DNA of 64,000 bases from Burkholderiaceae bacterium (GCA_919902775.1 CAKKRJ010000004.1:186001-250000); one strand, 5' to 3'; numbered from the stretch's first letter, positions 27,970-38,941 are shown. Numbers and translations: made by a program. The notes: a model not told the origin generated them from the letters alone.

Positions 27970-28956
27970 TCAGACCAAGTGGGCCACGCCCGCTTGCTCG
28001 TCGGTCAACTCTTTCAGGGTTTTGTCGATGCAGCCTTGGCTGAACGCATCGATGTCCAGACCTTCAACGACTTTGTATTCGCCGTTTTCGCAGGTCACGG
28101 GGAAACCGAACATGACATCCTTGGGGATGCCGTACCAGCCTTGCGAAGGGATGCCCATGGTGACCCACTTGCCGTTGGTGCCCAAGGCCCAATCACGCAT
28201 GTGGTCGATGGCGGCATTGGCTGCGGATGCAGCAGAAGACAAGCCACGGGCTTCGATGATGGCGGCACCGCGCTTGCCGACGGTCGGCAAGAACACGTTG
28301 GCGTTCCAATCCTGGTCGTTGATCATGGCCTTGACCGACTCACCCTTGATGGTGGCAAAACGGTAGTCGGCGTACATGGTGGGCGAGTGGTTGCCCCAGA
28401 CGCACAGTTTTTCGATGTCGGCCACGGCTTTGCCGGTTTTGGCGGCAATTTGCGAAGCCGCACGGTTGTGGTCCAGACGCAGCATGGCGGTGAAGTTGCC
28501 GGGCTTGAGGTCAGGCGCAGCCTTCATGGCGATGTAGGCGTTGGTGTTGGCGGGGTTACCCACGACCAGCACTTTGACGTCACGCGAAGCGACAGCATTC
28601 AGTGCCTTGCCTTGGGCGGTGAAGATGGCACCGTTGATGGCCAGCAACTCGGCGCGCTCCATGCCGGGGCCACGTGGACGCGAACCGACCAACAAGGCGT
28701 AGTCCACATCTTTGAAAGCGGTCATCGGATCGCCATGGGCTTCCATGCCGACCAGCAAGGGGAATGCGCAGTCTTCCAACTCCATCATCACGCCACGCAG
28801 GGCTTTTTGTGGGCCTTCGACGGGCACTTCCAGCAATTGCAGGATGACGGGCTGGTCTTTGCCCAGCATTTCGCCGGAGGCGATGCGGAACAACAATGCG
28901 TAACCGATTTGACCTGCTGCGCCAGTGACGGCAACGCGGACGGGCTTTTTGCTCAT
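27970..28956 (-). CDS. mdh: malate dehydrogenase
   Basis: A 328-residue NAD-dependent enzyme that oxidises malate to oxaloacetate. The nucleotide fold [19 protein letters not shown] near residue 9, [15 protein letters not shown] near 88, [11 protein letters not shown] near 160 and the catalytic His in [11 protein letters not shown] near 185 are present. This is the cytosolic-type MDH usual in betaproteobacteria (about 328). The ATG at 28956 is preceded by GGAG; a start at 29007 would add 17 unlike residues. It leads the minus-strand mdh-acnB unit and is divergent from a gntR gene. Confidence 0.96.
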   Translation of the reverse strand: MSKKPVRVAVTGAAGQIGYALLFRIASGEMLGKDQPVILQLLEVPVEGPQKALRGVMMELEDCAFPLLVGMEAHGDPMTAFKDVDYALLVGSRPRGPGMERAELLAINGAIFTAQGKALNAVASRDVKVLVVGNPANTNAYIAMKAAPDLKPGNFTAMLRLDHNRAASQIAAKTGKAVADIEKLCVWGNHSPTMYADYRFATIKGESVKAMINDQDWNANVFLPTVGKRGAAIIEARGLSSAASAANAAIDHMRDWALGTNGKWVTMGIPSQGWYGIPKDVMFGFPVTCENGEYKVVEGLDIDAFSQGCIDKTLKELTDEQAGVAHLV

Positions 28957-29133
28957 GGTGGAAACTCCAGAAGTGTTGAAAACAAGGGTCGCAGTCCTGG
29001 CCGACAACTTTTGTCAGCAGGTCTGTCCGGCGCACCGGACCCGCGCATCAACCCCGATCTGTGTGGAGATGACCGCAAGCAAACAGTTTTGGAGTGTACC
29101 CGCGAAAACCCTGATTCGTCAATTTGTCTTATG

Positions 29134-29145
29134 TCTTATATAAGA
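29134..29145. promoter_or_regulatory. perfect palindrome TCTTATATAAGA, probable GntR operator
   Basis: A 12-bp perfect palindrome in the mdh/gntR divergent region, 49 bases before the gntR start and 177 bases before the mdh start. A partial half-site TGTCTTATG lies directly beside it (29125-29133). The symmetry and length fit a GntR/HutC-type dimer. The identical 12 bases occur at 12003-12014. Autoregulation and control of mdh are inference. Confidence 0.6.
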
Positions 29146-29194
29146 TATGATGCGACACCTGACGTGCAACTGACCCGCACCCCCAATCCACCCC

Positions 29195-29983
29195 ATGAAC
29201 AACACCTCTTCAGTGGCCGACAACAGCTTTCCTGTTGCAGACGCGACCGCGCCAACGCCCGCGTTCAGCCCGCTGTACCAGCAAATCAAGGGGTTGATCC
29301 TGCAAAACCTGCAGTCTGGGGAATGGAAGCCTGGCGAATCCATCCCCAGCGAGATGGAACTGGCCGCGCGCTACCGGGTCAGCCAGGGCACGGTCAGAAA
29401 AGCCATCGACGAGCTGGCCAGCGACAACCTGCTGATCCGACGCCAAGGCAAAGGCACTTTTGTCGCCACCCATGCCGAACACCATGTGCAATACCGGTTC
29501 TTGAAGCTGGTGCCTGACCGTGGTGGCGACCTGGACACCGAAGGCCCCGCGCAGCGTGACATCGTGGACTGCAAGCGTCTGCGCGCCTCGGCCGACATTG
29601 CGCGCGCACTGGCCCTGAAGACGGGCGACGCGGTTTTGCAGGTGCGTCGGGTGTTGTCTTTCGCAGGTATTCCCACCATTTTGGAAGACCTGTGGTTGCC
29701 AGGCGGCCCCTTCAAAGGCCTGACCGCCGAGCGCCTGACCGACTACCACGGCCCCATGTATGCACTGTTCGAAACCGAATTTGGCGTGCGCATGGTCCGG
29801 GCCGATGAAAAAATCCGGGCGGTGCTGCCCGACGCGACCCAAAGCCAATTGCTGAAAGTGGACGGCGGCACCCCTTTGCTCAGCGTCGAGCGCATTGCCT
29901 ACACCTACAACGACTCCCCCATGGAACTGCGGCGCGGTTTTTACCGCACCGAAAACCACCATTACCACAATGCCCTGAACTGA
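29195..29983 (+). CDS. GntR-family (HutC/UTRA) transcriptional regulator
   Basis: A 262-residue DNA-binding protein. The winged helix covers about residues 25-95, with PLYQQIKGLILQNLQSGEW, the recognition region YRVSQGTVRKAIDELASDNL and the wing LIRRQGKGTFVATH. The C-terminal UTRA ligand domain follows (about 110-255). HutC-type regulators usually bind a small metabolite and act as repressors. It lies between the divergent mdh-acnB unit and the sdh operon, so it is a good candidate for a TCA-cycle regulator. The effector is unknown. Confidence 0.88.
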   Translation: MNNTSSVADNSFPVADATAPTPAFSPLYQQIKGLILQNLQSGEWKPGESIPSEMELAARYRVSQGTVRKAIDELASDNLLIRRQGKGTFVATHAEHHVQYRFLKLVPDRGGDLDTEGPAQRDIVDCKRLRASADIARALALKTGDAVLQVRRVLSFAGIPTILEDLWLPGGPFKGLTAERLTDYHGPMYALFETEFGVRMVRADEKIRAVLPDATQSQLLKVDGGTPLLSVERIAYTYNDSPMELRRGFYRTENHHYHNALN

Positions 29984-30014
29984 CTTGCACGGGATGGTTG
30001 AATAATCGCCTAAC

Positions 30015-30027
30015 GCACACCGTGTGC
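30015..30027. promoter_or_regulatory. dyad GCACAC-C-GTGTGC upstream of sdhC
   Basis: A perfect 6-1-6 dyad in the gap between the gntR stop and sdhC, 87 bases before the sdhC start. It could be a regulator site. It does not resemble the TCTTATATAAGA palindrome. Confidence 0.35.
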
Positions 30028-30114
30028 AATGCTCATGTCAGTTTGTTGCGTTGCAATAGAATCCAACGGTTTGTCACCCAAATTACGAACGCGTTACACC
30101 CAGAAAGTACACAC

Positions 30115-30546
30115 ATGACTGAACTCGCTCGAAAGCGGCCTGAATTCCGCAACATCAACGCACTGAAAGACCTTCCAAACTACCGTCTTCCGGTTGCCGG
30201 CGTGGTGTCCATCCTTCACCGCATCAGCGGGCTCTTGATGTTCGTGCTCATGCCACTCATCATCTGGCTGTTTGACAACTCCATCACCTCCGAAATTTCG
30301 TTTGCGCGACTGTCTGCTGCCTTCAACGTGGGCTTGGGCTTCGTGCCAGGCTGGTTCATGAAACTGGTGGCTTTGGCCTTGATCTGGGCTTATTTGCACC
30401 ACTTCATCGCAGGCCTGCGCCACCTGTACATGGACGTTTGCCACGCTGTCACCAAAGAATTCGGCAAATCCTCTGCCATCGTCACGTTGACGCTCAGCAT
30501 CGGCCTGACTGCCGTGCTCGGTGCCAAGATGTTTGGTCTGTACTGA
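30115..30546 (+). CDS. sdhC: succinate dehydrogenase cytochrome b556 subunit
   Basis: A 143-residue membrane anchor of complex II with three hydrophobic helices. The start TELARKRPEFRNINALKDL is typical, followed by the quinone-site segment VSILHRISGLLMFVLMPL (residues 28-45) and the haem-ligand region YLHHFIAGLRHLYMD near residue 90. The ATG at 30115 fits the family length and is preceded by AGAAAG; an upstream frame from 29998 lacks family features. It opens the sdhCDAB-sdhE operon. Confidence 0.93.
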   Translation: MTELARKRPEFRNINALKDLPNYRLPVAGVVSILHRISGLLMFVLMPLIIWLFDNSITSEISFARLSAAFNVGLGFVPGWFMKLVALALIWAYLHHFIAGLRHLYMDVCHAVTKEFGKSSAIVTLTLSIGLTAVLGAKMFGLY

Positions 30547-30577
30547 TCAGCCCCCACCACAAAAAGGAAACTGACCT

Positions 30578-30943
30578 ATGTCCGTGAACTACGGCTCCAA
30601 ACGCATCGTGACCGGTGCTGGCTACGGCTTTCGTGACTGGCTCGCACAACGCGTGACCGGCACCTTGATGGCTCTTTTCACCGTGATCTTGCTGGCCCAG
30701 GTGATCTTCACCGCAGGCCCCATCGGTTACGAAGAGTGGGCAGGTATTTTTGCCTCCCAATGGATGAAGGTCCTGACCTTCTCCGTGATCCTTTCTCTGC
30801 TGTACCACGTTTGGGTGGGCATGCGCGACATCTGGATGGACTACATCAAGCCAGTGGGCGTGCGCCTGGTCTTGCATGTCTTCACCCTGGTTTGGCTGGT
30901 CGGCTGCGCTGGCTGGGCTGTTCAGGCCCTCTGGCGCTTGTGA
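30578..30943 (+). CDS. sdhD: succinate dehydrogenase hydrophobic membrane anchor subunit
   Basis: A 121-residue anchor protein with three hydrophobic helices. GYGFRDWLAQRVTGTLMALF near residues 14-33 contains the conserved Arg of the quinone site, and YHVWVGMRDIWMDYIKP near 82 supplies the haem-binding His and nearby Asp. With SdhC it holds haem b and reduces ubiquinone. An AAAGGA ribosome-binding site precedes the start, 31 bases after sdhC. Confidence 0.93.
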   Translation: MSVNYGSKRIVTGAGYGFRDWLAQRVTGTLMALFTVILLAQVIFTAGPIGYEEWAGIFASQWMKVLTFSVILSLLYHVWVGMRDIWMDYIKPVGVRLVLHVFTLVWLVGCAGWAVQALWRL

Positions 30944-30985
30944 TGCGCCTGTAATCAAGTTGATCTCACACCAAGATAAAAAATC

Positions 30986-32791
30986 ATGAGCTATACCAAA
31001 GATCAAATCTCCAACCGCAAGTTCGACGTCGTGATCGTCGGCGCCGGTGGTTCAGGCATGCGTGCCTCGCTGCAATTGGCCCGCGCGGGCCTGAATGTGG
31101 CCGTGCTGTCCAAAGTGTTCCCGACCCGTTCGCACACCGTGGCCGCCCAAGGGGGCGTGTCCGCTTCGCTGGGCAACATGAGCGAAGACAGCTGGGAATA
31201 CCACTTCTACGACACCGTCAAGGGCTCCGACTGGCTCGGCGACCAGGATGCCATCGAATTCATGTGCCGTGAAGCGCCCAAGGTCGTGTACGACCTGGAG
31301 CACATGGGCATGCCGTTTGACCGCAACCCCGACGGCACCATCTACCAGCGCCCGTTTGGCGGCCACACCGCCAACTTCGGCGAAAAGCCCGTGCAACGCG
31401 CTTGCGCGGCGGCTGACCGCACCGGCCACGCCATGCTGCACACCCTGTACCAGGCCAACGTCGCGGCCCGCACCACTTTCTTCGTGGAATGGATGGCGCT
31501 TGACCTGATCCGCAACGAAGCCGGTGACTGCGTGGGCGTGACGGCCCTCGAAATGGAGACCGGTGAGGTCTACACACTGCAAGCCAAAACCGTGCTGCTG
31601 GCCACCGGCGGTGCAGGTCGCATTTACCAGTCGTCCACCAACGCCTTCATCAACACCGGTGACGGTCTGGGCATGGCTGCGCGCGCAGGCATCGCATTGC
31701 AAGACATGGAGTTCTGGCAGTTCCACCCCACTGGCGTGGCCGGTGCTGGCGTGCTGCTGACCGAAGGCTGCCGTGGCGAAGGCGCCATCTTGCTCAACAG
31801 CAATGGCGAACGCTTCATGGAGCGCTATGCGCCGACCCTGAAAGACTTGGCACCGCGTGACTTCGTGTCGCGTTGCATGGGTCAGGAAATACTGGAAGGC
31901 CGTGGCTGTGGTCCCAACAAGGACTACATCCACATGAAGCTGGACCACCTGGGTGCCGACACCATCCACAAACGTCTGCCTTCGGTGTACGAAATCGGCG
32001 TGAACTTCGCCAACGTGGACGTGACGCGCGAGCCCATCCCGGTGGTGCCCACCATCCACTACCAGATGGGCGGCATCCCGACCAACATCAACGGCCAGGT
32101 TGTGCACACCGCGAACGGTGAAGACCGTCCCATCAACGGTTTGTACGCTGTGGGCGAGTGCTCTTGCGTCTCGGTGCACGGCGCCAACCGCCTGGGCACC
32201 AACTCGCTGCTGGACTTGCTGGTCTTCGGCAAGGCCGCTGGCGACCACATCATCGCCAACAACAAGCCCGGCACCGCGGTGCAAGACCTGCCCGCCAACG
32301 CCACCGACCGGACACTGGCCCGCCTGAACCGCCTCGAAAGCGCACAAAGCGGCGAGTACGCACAAGATGTGGCCAACGACATGCGCGCCATCATGCAAGC
32401 CCACGCTGGCGTGTTCCGCAGCCAGGAAGTCATGAACGAAGGCGTCAAAAAGATCGCCGAGCTGCGCGCCCGTGTAGCCAACATCGGTCTGCAAGACACC
32501 TCTAAAGTTTTCAACACCGCCCGCATCGAAGCGCTGGAAGTGGAAAACTTGATGGAAGTCGCTCAAGCCACCATGGAAAGTGCGGCCGCCCGCACCGAAT
32601 GCCGTGGCGCCCACCTGGTGCGCGACTACGAACACGATGTGACCCACCCCACTTGCCCACTGGGCCGCAACGATGCCGAGTGGATGAAGCACACCCTGTG
32701 GCACAGCGAAAACAACAGCCTGACCTACAAGCCAGTGCGCATGAAGCCCCTGACAGCCGAAACCGTGCCTCCCAAGCCACGGACTTTCTGA
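30986..32791 (+). CDS. sdhA: succinate dehydrogenase flavoprotein subunit
   Basis: A 601-residue catalytic subunit that oxidises succinate to fumarate. It shows the FAD fold VVIVGAGGSGMRASLQLA (residues 14-31), the flavinylated His in RSHTVAAQGGVSASLGN near 51, FHPTGVAGAGVLLTEGCRGEGA near 245 (landmark: QFHPTGVAGAG), the active-site Arg region ERYAPTLKDLAPRDFVSR near 284 and HGANRLGTNSLLDL near 400. Length matches the family. It is the third gene of the operon. Confidence 0.97.
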   Translation: MSYTKDQISNRKFDVVIVGAGGSGMRASLQLARAGLNVAVLSKVFPTRSHTVAAQGGVSASLGNMSEDSWEYHFYDTVKGSDWLGDQDAIEFMCREAPKVVYDLEHMGMPFDRNPDGTIYQRPFGGHTANFGEKPVQRACAAADRTGHAMLHTLYQANVAARTTFFVEWMALDLIRNEAGDCVGVTALEMETGEVYTLQAKTVLLATGGAGRIYQSSTNAFINTGDGLGMAARAGIALQDMEFWQFHPTGVAGAGVLLTEGCRGEGAILLNSNGERFMERYAPTLKDLAPRDFVSRCMGQEILEGRGCGPNKDYIHMKLDHLGADTIHKRLPSVYEIGVNFANVDVTREPIPVVPTIHYQMGGIPTNINGQVVHTANGEDRPINGLYAVGECSCVSVHGANRLGTNSLLDLLVFGKAAGDHIIANNKPGTAVQDLPANATDRTLARLNRLESAQSGEYAQDVANDMRAIMQAHAGVFRSQEVMNEGVKKIAELRARVANIGLQDTSKVFNTARIEALEVENLMEVAQATMESAAARTECRGAHLVRDYEHDVTHPTCPLGRNDAEWMKHTLWHSENNSLTYKPVRMKPLTAETVPPKPRTF

Positions 32792-32822
32792 GCTGCCCGC
32801 ACGAACACAAGGAATCTGAAAA

Positions 32823-33527
32823 ATGGCAAAACGTACCTTCAAGATCTACCGCTACGACCCAGAAAAAGATGCCAAGCCTTACATGCAGTCCCTCGACGTG
32901 GAACTCGACGGCACCGAGCGCATGTTGCTGGACGCCCTGGTCAAGCTCAAGGCAGTAGACCCTACCTTGTCTTTCCGTCGCTCTTGCCGCGAAGGCGTTT
33001 GTGGCTCTGACGCCATGAACATCAACGGCAAGAATGGCCTGGCCTGCCTGACCAACCTGAACACGCTCAAGGGCGACATCGTCTTGAAGCCCCTGCCAGG
33101 TCTGCCTGTCGTGCGCGACCTGATCGTGGACATGACACAGTTCTTCAAGCAGTACCACTCGATCAAGCCTTACCTGATCAACGAGACGCCCCCTCCTCAG
33201 ACCGAGCGCCTGCAAAGCCCGGAAGAGCGGGATGAGCTGAACGGCCTGTATGAGTGCATCTTGTGCGCCAGTTGCTCGACCAGCTGCCCCAGCTTCTGGT
33301 GGAACCCCGACAAGTTCGTGGGCCCGGCCGGTCTGCTGCAAGCCTACCGCTTCATCGCGGACAGCCGCGACCAAGCCACCGCCGAGCGCCTGGACAACCT
33401 GGAAGACCCCTACCGTCTGTTCCGCTGCCACACCATCATGAACTGCGTCGATGTTTGCCCCAAGGGTTTGAACCCCACCAAGGCCATCGGCAAGATCAAA
33501 GAAATGATGGTTCGCCGCGCTGTCTGA
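32823..33527 (+). CDS. sdhB: succinate dehydrogenase iron-sulfur subunit
   Basis: A 234-residue electron-transfer subunit with three clusters: [2Fe-2S] ligands in [14 protein letters not shown] plus LACLTN (residues 57-78), and ligands of the [4Fe-4S] and [3Fe-4S] clusters in [16 protein letters not shown] (about 145-160) and [20 protein letters not shown] (about 202-221). It links the flavin to the quinone site. AAGGA precedes the start. Its stop overlaps the sdhE start by one base (TGATG). Confidence 0.97.
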   Translation: MAKRTFKIYRYDPEKDAKPYMQSLDVELDGTERMLLDALVKLKAVDPTLSFRRSCREGVCGSDAMNINGKNGLACLTNLNTLKGDIVLKPLPGLPVVRDLIVDMTQFFKQYHSIKPYLINETPPPQTERLQSPEERDELNGLYECILCASCSTSCPSFWWNPDKFVGPAGLLQAYRFIADSRDQATAERLDNLEDPYRLFRCHTIMNCVDVCPKGLNPTKAIGKIKEMMVRRAV

Positions 33528-33835
33528 TGACTGTCACCCCGATCCTGGAAGATGCGTCTTTGGTCGGCGCCGATCGCCTCGCGCCCTTGAGCGAGCGGTC
33601 GCTGAGCAAACTCCGTTGGCGCAGCCGACGGGGCCTGCTTGAAAACGATCTGTTCATCGCGCGCTTCTTCCAACAGCATGACGCTCACTTGACCGTCGGG
33701 CAGGCCCGGGGCATGTATGCGCTGATGGACCTGTCTGACAACGATCTCATGGACTTGCTGTTGCGCCGCAAAGAGCTGCAGCCCGAGATCAGCACCGAAG
33801 AGGTGCGTGAAGTCCTGGACATGTTGAGAGCCTGA
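33527..33835 (+). CDS. sdhE: SdhE-type FAD assembly factor
   Basis: A 102-residue small protein of the SdhE/YgfY family that promotes covalent attachment of FAD to SdhA. The conserved [19 protein letters not shown] motif (residues 30-48, core RRGLLENDL) and the C-terminal helical part with [19 protein letters not shown] match the family. The ATG shares its A with the sdhB stop codon (TGATG), so translation is coupled. A longer in-frame start inside sdhB is rejected. gltA follows 40 bases later. Confidence 0.93.
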   Translation: MTVTPILEDASLVGADRLAPLSERSLSKLRWRSRRGLLENDLFIARFFQQHDAHLTVGQARGMYALMDLSDNDLMDLLLRRKELQPEISTEEVREVLDMLRA

Positions 33836-33875
33836 CCCATTTGGATCACTTCTGGAATTTTTGAGGAAACCCACC

Positions 33876-35174
<1,299 letters not shown>

Positions 35175-35195
35175 TCGGTTCACAACCGCATCCCA

Positions 35196-35219
35196 AGCCC
35201 GCCTTGTGCGGGCTTTTTT
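35196..35219 (+). terminator. gltA intrinsic terminator
   Basis: A 7-bp stem (AGCCCGC 35196-35202, GCGGGCT 35208-35214) is followed by a T-run to 35219, 21 bases after the gltA stop. Confidence 0.9.
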
Positions 35220-35303
35220 CATGGCGCAAAGCACCGGTCTGCACGACGGCCCCGCAGGACGACACCTTCAGGTCCGACGTTTCAGGCTTCGTCGCAGGGC
35301 CCT

Positions 35304-35324
35304 GTCGGGGCTGAAGCAGCCGAC
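35304..35324. repeat. REP-like hairpin, copy 2
   Basis: GTCGGGGCTGAAGCAGCCGAC, with 5-bp outer arms GTCGG/CCGAC and an inner GGCT/AGCC pairing around a GAAGC-type turn. It is the same family as 19992-20017 and 35391-35417, in the 410-base gap between gltA and leuC. Confidence 0.65.
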
Positions 35325-35390
35325 AAAAGGCCCAACTGCTGTTCCCGTAGGCCAGCGCTTCACCTCCGACATGGCGGGCCAGCGGCATTT

Positions 35391-35417
35391 GTCGGGGCTG
35401 AAGCCACCGACCTACAA
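35391..35417. repeat. REP-like hairpin, copy 3
   Basis: GTCGGGGCTGAAGCCACCGA followed by CCTACAAA. It keeps the CTACAAA tail of copy 1. The arms pair imperfectly. Confidence 0.65.
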
Positions 35418-35429
35418 AATCAGCACCAT

Positions 35430-35518
35430 TTGAGTGGCTGTGGCCCGGGGCAGTCAGGCCGATTTGCTGGCGCGAAGCGACTGATGAGGCCTGGCAGCCC
35501 GGGGCCACAGCCACTCAA
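35430..35518. repeat. 89-base near-perfect inverted repeat upstream of leuC
   Basis: Two 22-base arms (35430-35451 and 35497-35518) beginning TTGAGTGGCTGTGGCCCGGG and ending in its complement pair with one mismatch. AGGCC/GGCCT extends the pairing inside. The RNA would fold into a very stable long hairpin. No T-run follows on either side, so it is not a classical terminator. The rest of the 35220-35585 gap holds the REP-like copies above and the leuC leader. Confidence 0.8.
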
Positions 35519-35554
35519 GCCCCACAAAGGCAGGGATACCGCCCTCTCTCCGCA

Positions 35555-35560
35555 TAAAAT
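35555..35560 (+). promoter_or_regulatory. possible -10 element of leuC
   Basis: TAAAAT in GCATAAAATG, 25 bases before the leuC start. No clear -35 is present, so this is a weak call. Confidence 0.3.
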
Positions 35561-35585
35561 GAACAGCTGAATTGAAGGAAGCCCC

Positions 35586-37037
35586 ATGGCACGCACGCTT
35601 TACGACAAGATCTGGGACGAACACGTCGTCCACACCGAAGAAGACGGCACCTCCGTCCTCTACATCGACCGCCATCTGGTGCACGAAGTCACCAGCCCCC
35701 AAGCCTTTGAAGGCCTGCGCCAAGCCGGTCGCAAAGTCTGGCGCGTCAGCTCCATCGTGGCCACCGCCGACCACAACACCCCCACCACCGGCTGGGAGAT
35801 GGGCTACGACGGCATCACCGACCCGATCAGCAAAGAACAGATCACCACGCTCGACGCGAACATGTTGGAATACGGCTCGGCCGCCTTCTTCCCCTTCCTG
35901 TCCAAACGCCAAGGCATCGTGCACGTGATTGGTCCTGAAAACGGGGCCACCCTGCCCGGCATGACCGTGGTCTGCGGCGACAGCCACACCTCGACGCACG
36001 GCGCTTTTGGCGCACTGGCCCACGGCATCGGCACCTCCGAGGTCGAACACGTCATGGCCACCCAAACCCTGCTGGCCAAAAAAGCCAAGAACATGCTCAT
36101 CCAGGTTGAGGGCACCCTGGCCAAAGGCGTCACCGGCAAAGACATCGTGCTGGCCATCATCGGCAAGATCGGCACCGCAGGCGGCACGGGCTACACCATC
36201 GAATTCGCCGGATCTGCCATCCGCGCCTTGAGCATGGAAGGCCGCATGACGGTCTGCAACATGGCCATCGAAGGCGGCGCTCGTGCGGGCCTGGTCGCGG
36301 TGGACGAAAAAACCATCCACTACGTCAAGGGCCGTCTGCTCTCGCCAGGCACAGATCCGAAATCGGGCCAGTTTGTCGGTGGTGCCGAGTGGGACCAGGC
36401 CGTGGCCTACTGGAAGACCTTGCAGTCCGATCCAGGTGCCCACTTTGACGCCGTGGTCGAACTCGACGCCAGCACCATCGTGCCGCAAGTCACTTGGGGC
36501 ACCTCGCCCGAAATGGTGCTGGGCATCGACGGCAAAACACCGGACCCGGACAAAGAAAAGGACGACGTCAAGCGCGACGCCATTGAGCGCGCGCTGACGT
36601 ACATGGGCCTGCAGCCCGGCAAGGCTTTGTCCGACATCACCATCGACAAAGTCTTCATCGGCTCGTGCACCAACAGCCGCATCGAAGACATGCGCGAAGC
36701 CGCCGCCGTGGTCAAAAAGCTGGGCCAGAAAGTCGCCAAGAACGTCAAGCTGGCGATGGTCGTGCCCGGTTCAGGTCTGGTCAAAGTACAGGCCGAACAA
36801 GAAGGCCTGCACGAGATCTTCAAGGCCGCTGGCTTTGAGTGGCGCGAGCCCGGCTGCTCCATGTGCCTGGCCATGAACGCCGACCGCCTGGAGCCAGGCG
36901 AGCGCTGCGCATCGACTTCCAACCGCAACTTCGAAGGCCGTCAAGGTGCCGGTGGCCGCACCCACCTGGTCAGCCCCGCCATGGCCGCCGCGGCAGCCAT
37001 TCACGGTCACTTTGTCGACGTTCGCCAATTCGCCTGA
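35586..37037 (+). CDS. leuC: 3-isopropylmalate dehydratase large subunit
   Basis: A 483-residue [4Fe-4S] enzyme subunit of leucine synthesis, isomerising 2- to 3-isopropylmalate with LeuD. Seen: [12 protein letters not shown] at the start, [22 protein letters not shown] near residue 130 (landmark: [16 protein letters not shown]), the cluster ligand region [14 protein letters not shown] near 356 and [12 protein letters not shown] near 420. Length is slightly above E. coli LeuC (466), as is common here. GAAGGA precedes the start. It heads the leuC-entericidin-leuD-leuB unit. Confidence 0.97.
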   Translation: MARTLYDKIWDEHVVHTEEDGTSVLYIDRHLVHEVTSPQAFEGLRQAGRKVWRVSSIVATADHNTPTTGWEMGYDGITDPISKEQITTLDANMLEYGSAAFFPFLSKRQGIVHVIGPENGATLPGMTVVCGDSHTSTHGAFGALAHGIGTSEVEHVMATQTLLAKKAKNMLIQVEGTLAKGVTGKDIVLAIIGKIGTAGGTGYTIEFAGSAIRALSMEGRMTVCNMAIEGGARAGLVAVDEKTIHYVKGRLLSPGTDPKSGQFVGGAEWDQAVAYWKTLQSDPGAHFDAVVELDASTIVPQVTWGTSPEMVLGIDGKTPDPDKEKDDVKRDAIERALTYMGLQPGKALSDITIDKVFIGSCTNSRIEDMREAAAVVKKLGQKVAKNVKLAMVVPGSGLVKVQAEQEGLHEIFKAAGFEWREPGCSMCLAMNADRLEPGERCASTSNRNFEGRQGAGGRTHLVSPAMAAAAAIHGHFVDVRQFA

Positions 37038-37054
37038 ATGAAAGGAAGCTTGTC

Positions 37055-37183
37055 ATGAAAAAATGGACCCGTCTGAGCCTCATCGCTGCCTTGTTGGCGC
37101 TTGCCGGTTGCAACACCGTCCGCGGTGTGGGCCAAGACATCGAAAAACTGGGTTCCACCATCGAAGGTGCAGCCAAGAAATAA
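37055..37183 (+). CDS. entericidin A/B-family small lipoprotein
   Basis: A 42-residue protein. A short Lys-rich start and a hydrophobic stretch ([14 protein letters not shown]) end in a lipobox with Cys at residue 20 (LAGCNT). The mature peptide of about 23 residues reads [20 protein letters not shown] with a Lys end, the typical entericidin pattern. It should be a lipid-anchored cell-envelope peptide. In E. coli, entericidins are a toxin/antidote-like pair; here only one is seen. It lies 17 bases after leuC, with AGGAAG as ribosome-binding site, and 4 bases before leuD. Confidence 0.88.
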   Translation: MKKWTRLSLIAALLALAGCNTVRGVGQDIEKLGSTIEGAAKK

Positions 37184-37187
37184 CGCC

Positions 37188-37841
37188 ATGCAAAAATTCA
37201 CACTCCTCAAAGGCCTGGTGGCCCCAATGGACCGCGCCAACGTGGACACGGACGCCATCATCCCCAAGCAATTCCTCAAGTCGATCCGCAAGACCGGCTT
37301 TGGCCCCAACCTGTTCGACGAATGGCGCTATCTGGACGTGGGCTTCCCCGGCCAGGACCCGGCCAGCCGCAAGCCCAACCCGGACTTCGTGCTGAACCAG
37401 CCGCGCTACCAAGGTGCCAGCGTCTTGCTGGCCCGCAAGAATTTCGGCTGTGGTTCCTCGCGTGAACACGCGCCCTGGGCCATTGACCAATACGGCTTTC
37501 GCTGCGTGATCGCGCCCAGCTTTGCTGACATCTTCTTCAACAACTGTTTCAAAAACGGCCTATTGCCCATCGTGCTGCCCGAAGCCGTGGTGGCCCAGCT
37601 GTTTGACGAAGTGGCCGCCTTCCCCGGCTACCAGCTCACGGTGGACCTGGAACGTCAGGTGATCGTCAAGCCCCAAGACGATGAGATCCCGTTCGAGGTG
37701 CAAGCCTTCCGCAAATACTGTCTGCTCAACGGCTTGGACGACATTGGCCTCACCCTGCGCCATGCCGACAAAATCAAAGCCTTTGAAGCCGAACGCCTGG
37801 CCACCAAACCGTGGCTGGCGCATACCGCGACCTCCGCTTGA
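37188..37841 (+). CDS. leuD: 3-isopropylmalate dehydratase small subunit
   Basis: A 217-residue swivel-domain partner of LeuC. Landmarks are [21 protein letters not shown] (core [16 protein letters not shown] near residue 14), [13 protein letters not shown] near 84 and [18 protein letters not shown] near 106. Length matches the family (about 200-216). The ATG at 37188 lies four bases after the entericidin stop; a frame from 37101 only overlaps that gene. It is followed by leuB after 29 bases. Confidence 0.96.
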   Translation: MQKFTLLKGLVAPMDRANVDTDAIIPKQFLKSIRKTGFGPNLFDEWRYLDVGFPGQDPASRKPNPDFVLNQPRYQGASVLLARKNFGCGSSREHAPWAIDQYGFRCVIAPSFADIFFNNCFKNGLLPIVLPEAVVAQLFDEVAAFPGYQLTVDLERQVIVKPQDDEIPFEVQAFRKYCLLNGLDDIGLTLRHADKIKAFEAERLATKPWLAHTATSA

Positions 37842-37870
37842 ATTCCTGAACAACCCCACTGAACCACACC

Positions 37871-38941
37871 ATGAAAATCGCAGTCCTCCCCGGTGATGGC
37901 ATCGGCACCGAAATCGTCGCTGAAGCCGTCAAAGTCCTGAACGTTCTGGACTTGAAGTTTGAGATGGAAACCGCCCTGGTCGGTGGTGCCGCTTACGACG
38001 CCTTTGGCCATCCGCTGCCCGAAGCCACACTCAAGCTGGCGATGGACTCCGACGCCGTGCTGTTTGGCGCGGTGGGCGACTGGAAATACGACAAGCTCGA
38101 CCGCCCCCTGCGCCCCGAGCAAGCCATTTTGGGCCTGCGCAAGAACATGGGGCTGTTTGCCAACTTCCGTCCGGCCATTTGCTACGAGCAGCTGGTGGGC
38201 GCCTCCAGCCTCAAGCCCGAGCTGATTGCGGGCCTGGACATTTTGATCATCCGCGAACTCACGGGCGACATTTACTTTGGCCAGCCACGCGGTCGCCGCA
38301 TCGCCACCGACGGGCACTTCCCCGGCGCGGAAGAAGCCTTTGACACCATGCGCTACTCCAAGCCCGAGATCGAGCGCATCGCCCATGTGGCCTTCCAGGC
38401 GGCCCGCAAGCGCAACAAGCGCCTGACCAGCGTGGACAAAGCCAACGTGCTCGAAACCTTCCAGCTCTGGAAAGATGTGGTCACCGAAGTCGGCCAGCAG
38501 TACCCCGATGTGGCGCTGGACCACATGTACGTGGACAACGCCGCCATGCAGCTGGTCAAGGAGCCCAAGCGCTTTGACGTGGTGGTGACCGGCAACATGT
38601 TTGGCGACATCCTGAGCGACGAAGCCTCCATGCTCACGGGCTCGATCGGCATGCTGCCCTCGGCCAGCCTGAACACCAAGAACCAGGGCCTGTACGAGCC
38701 CAGCCACGGCAGCGCGCCCGACATCGCGGGCAAAGGCATCGCCAACCCGTTGGCGACCATCTTGTCTGCGGCCATGATGCTGCGCTTTTCCCTGAACCAA
38801 GAAGCCGCCGCCCAGCGCATCGAAGCGGCTGTGCAAAAAGTGCTGGCCCAAGGCCTGCGCACGGGCGACATCTGGAGCGAAGGCACCACCAAAGTCAGCA
38901 CCCGCGAAATGGGTGACGCGGTGGTCAAAGCTTTGGCCTGA
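37871..38941 (+). CDS. leuB: 3-isopropylmalate dehydrogenase
   Basis: A 356-residue NAD-dependent decarboxylating dehydrogenase of leucine synthesis. Seen: [20 protein letters not shown] at the start, [13 protein letters not shown] near residue 62, the RENTxDxY-equivalent [13 protein letters not shown] near 131, the metal-binding [18 protein letters not shown] near 237 and the NAD-binding [19 protein letters not shown] near 275 (landmark: [18 protein letters not shown]). It ends the leuCDB unit at a strong terminator. Confidence 0.97.
   Translation: MKIAVLPGDGIGTEIVAEAVKVLNVLDLKFEMETALVGGAAYDAFGHPLPEATLKLAMDSDAVLFGAVGDWKYDKLDRPLRPEQAILGLRKNMGLFANFRPAICYEQLVGASSLKPELIAGLDILIIRELTGDIYFGQPRGRRIATDGHFPGAEEAFDTMRYSKPEIERIAHVAFQAARKRNKRLTSVDKANVLETFQLWKDVVTEVGQQYPDVALDHMYVDNAAMQLVKEPKRFDVVVTGNMFGDILSDEASMLTGSIGMLPSASLNTKNQGLYEPSHGSAPDIAGKGIANPLATILSAAMMLRFSLNQEAAAQRIEAAVQKVLAQGLRTGDIWSEGTTKVSTREMGDAVVKALA

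Noticed and set aside
31052-32842. 596-residue minus-strand frame opposite sdhA
   Set aside because: Antisense shadow of sdhA; no recognisable motif or ribosome-binding site.
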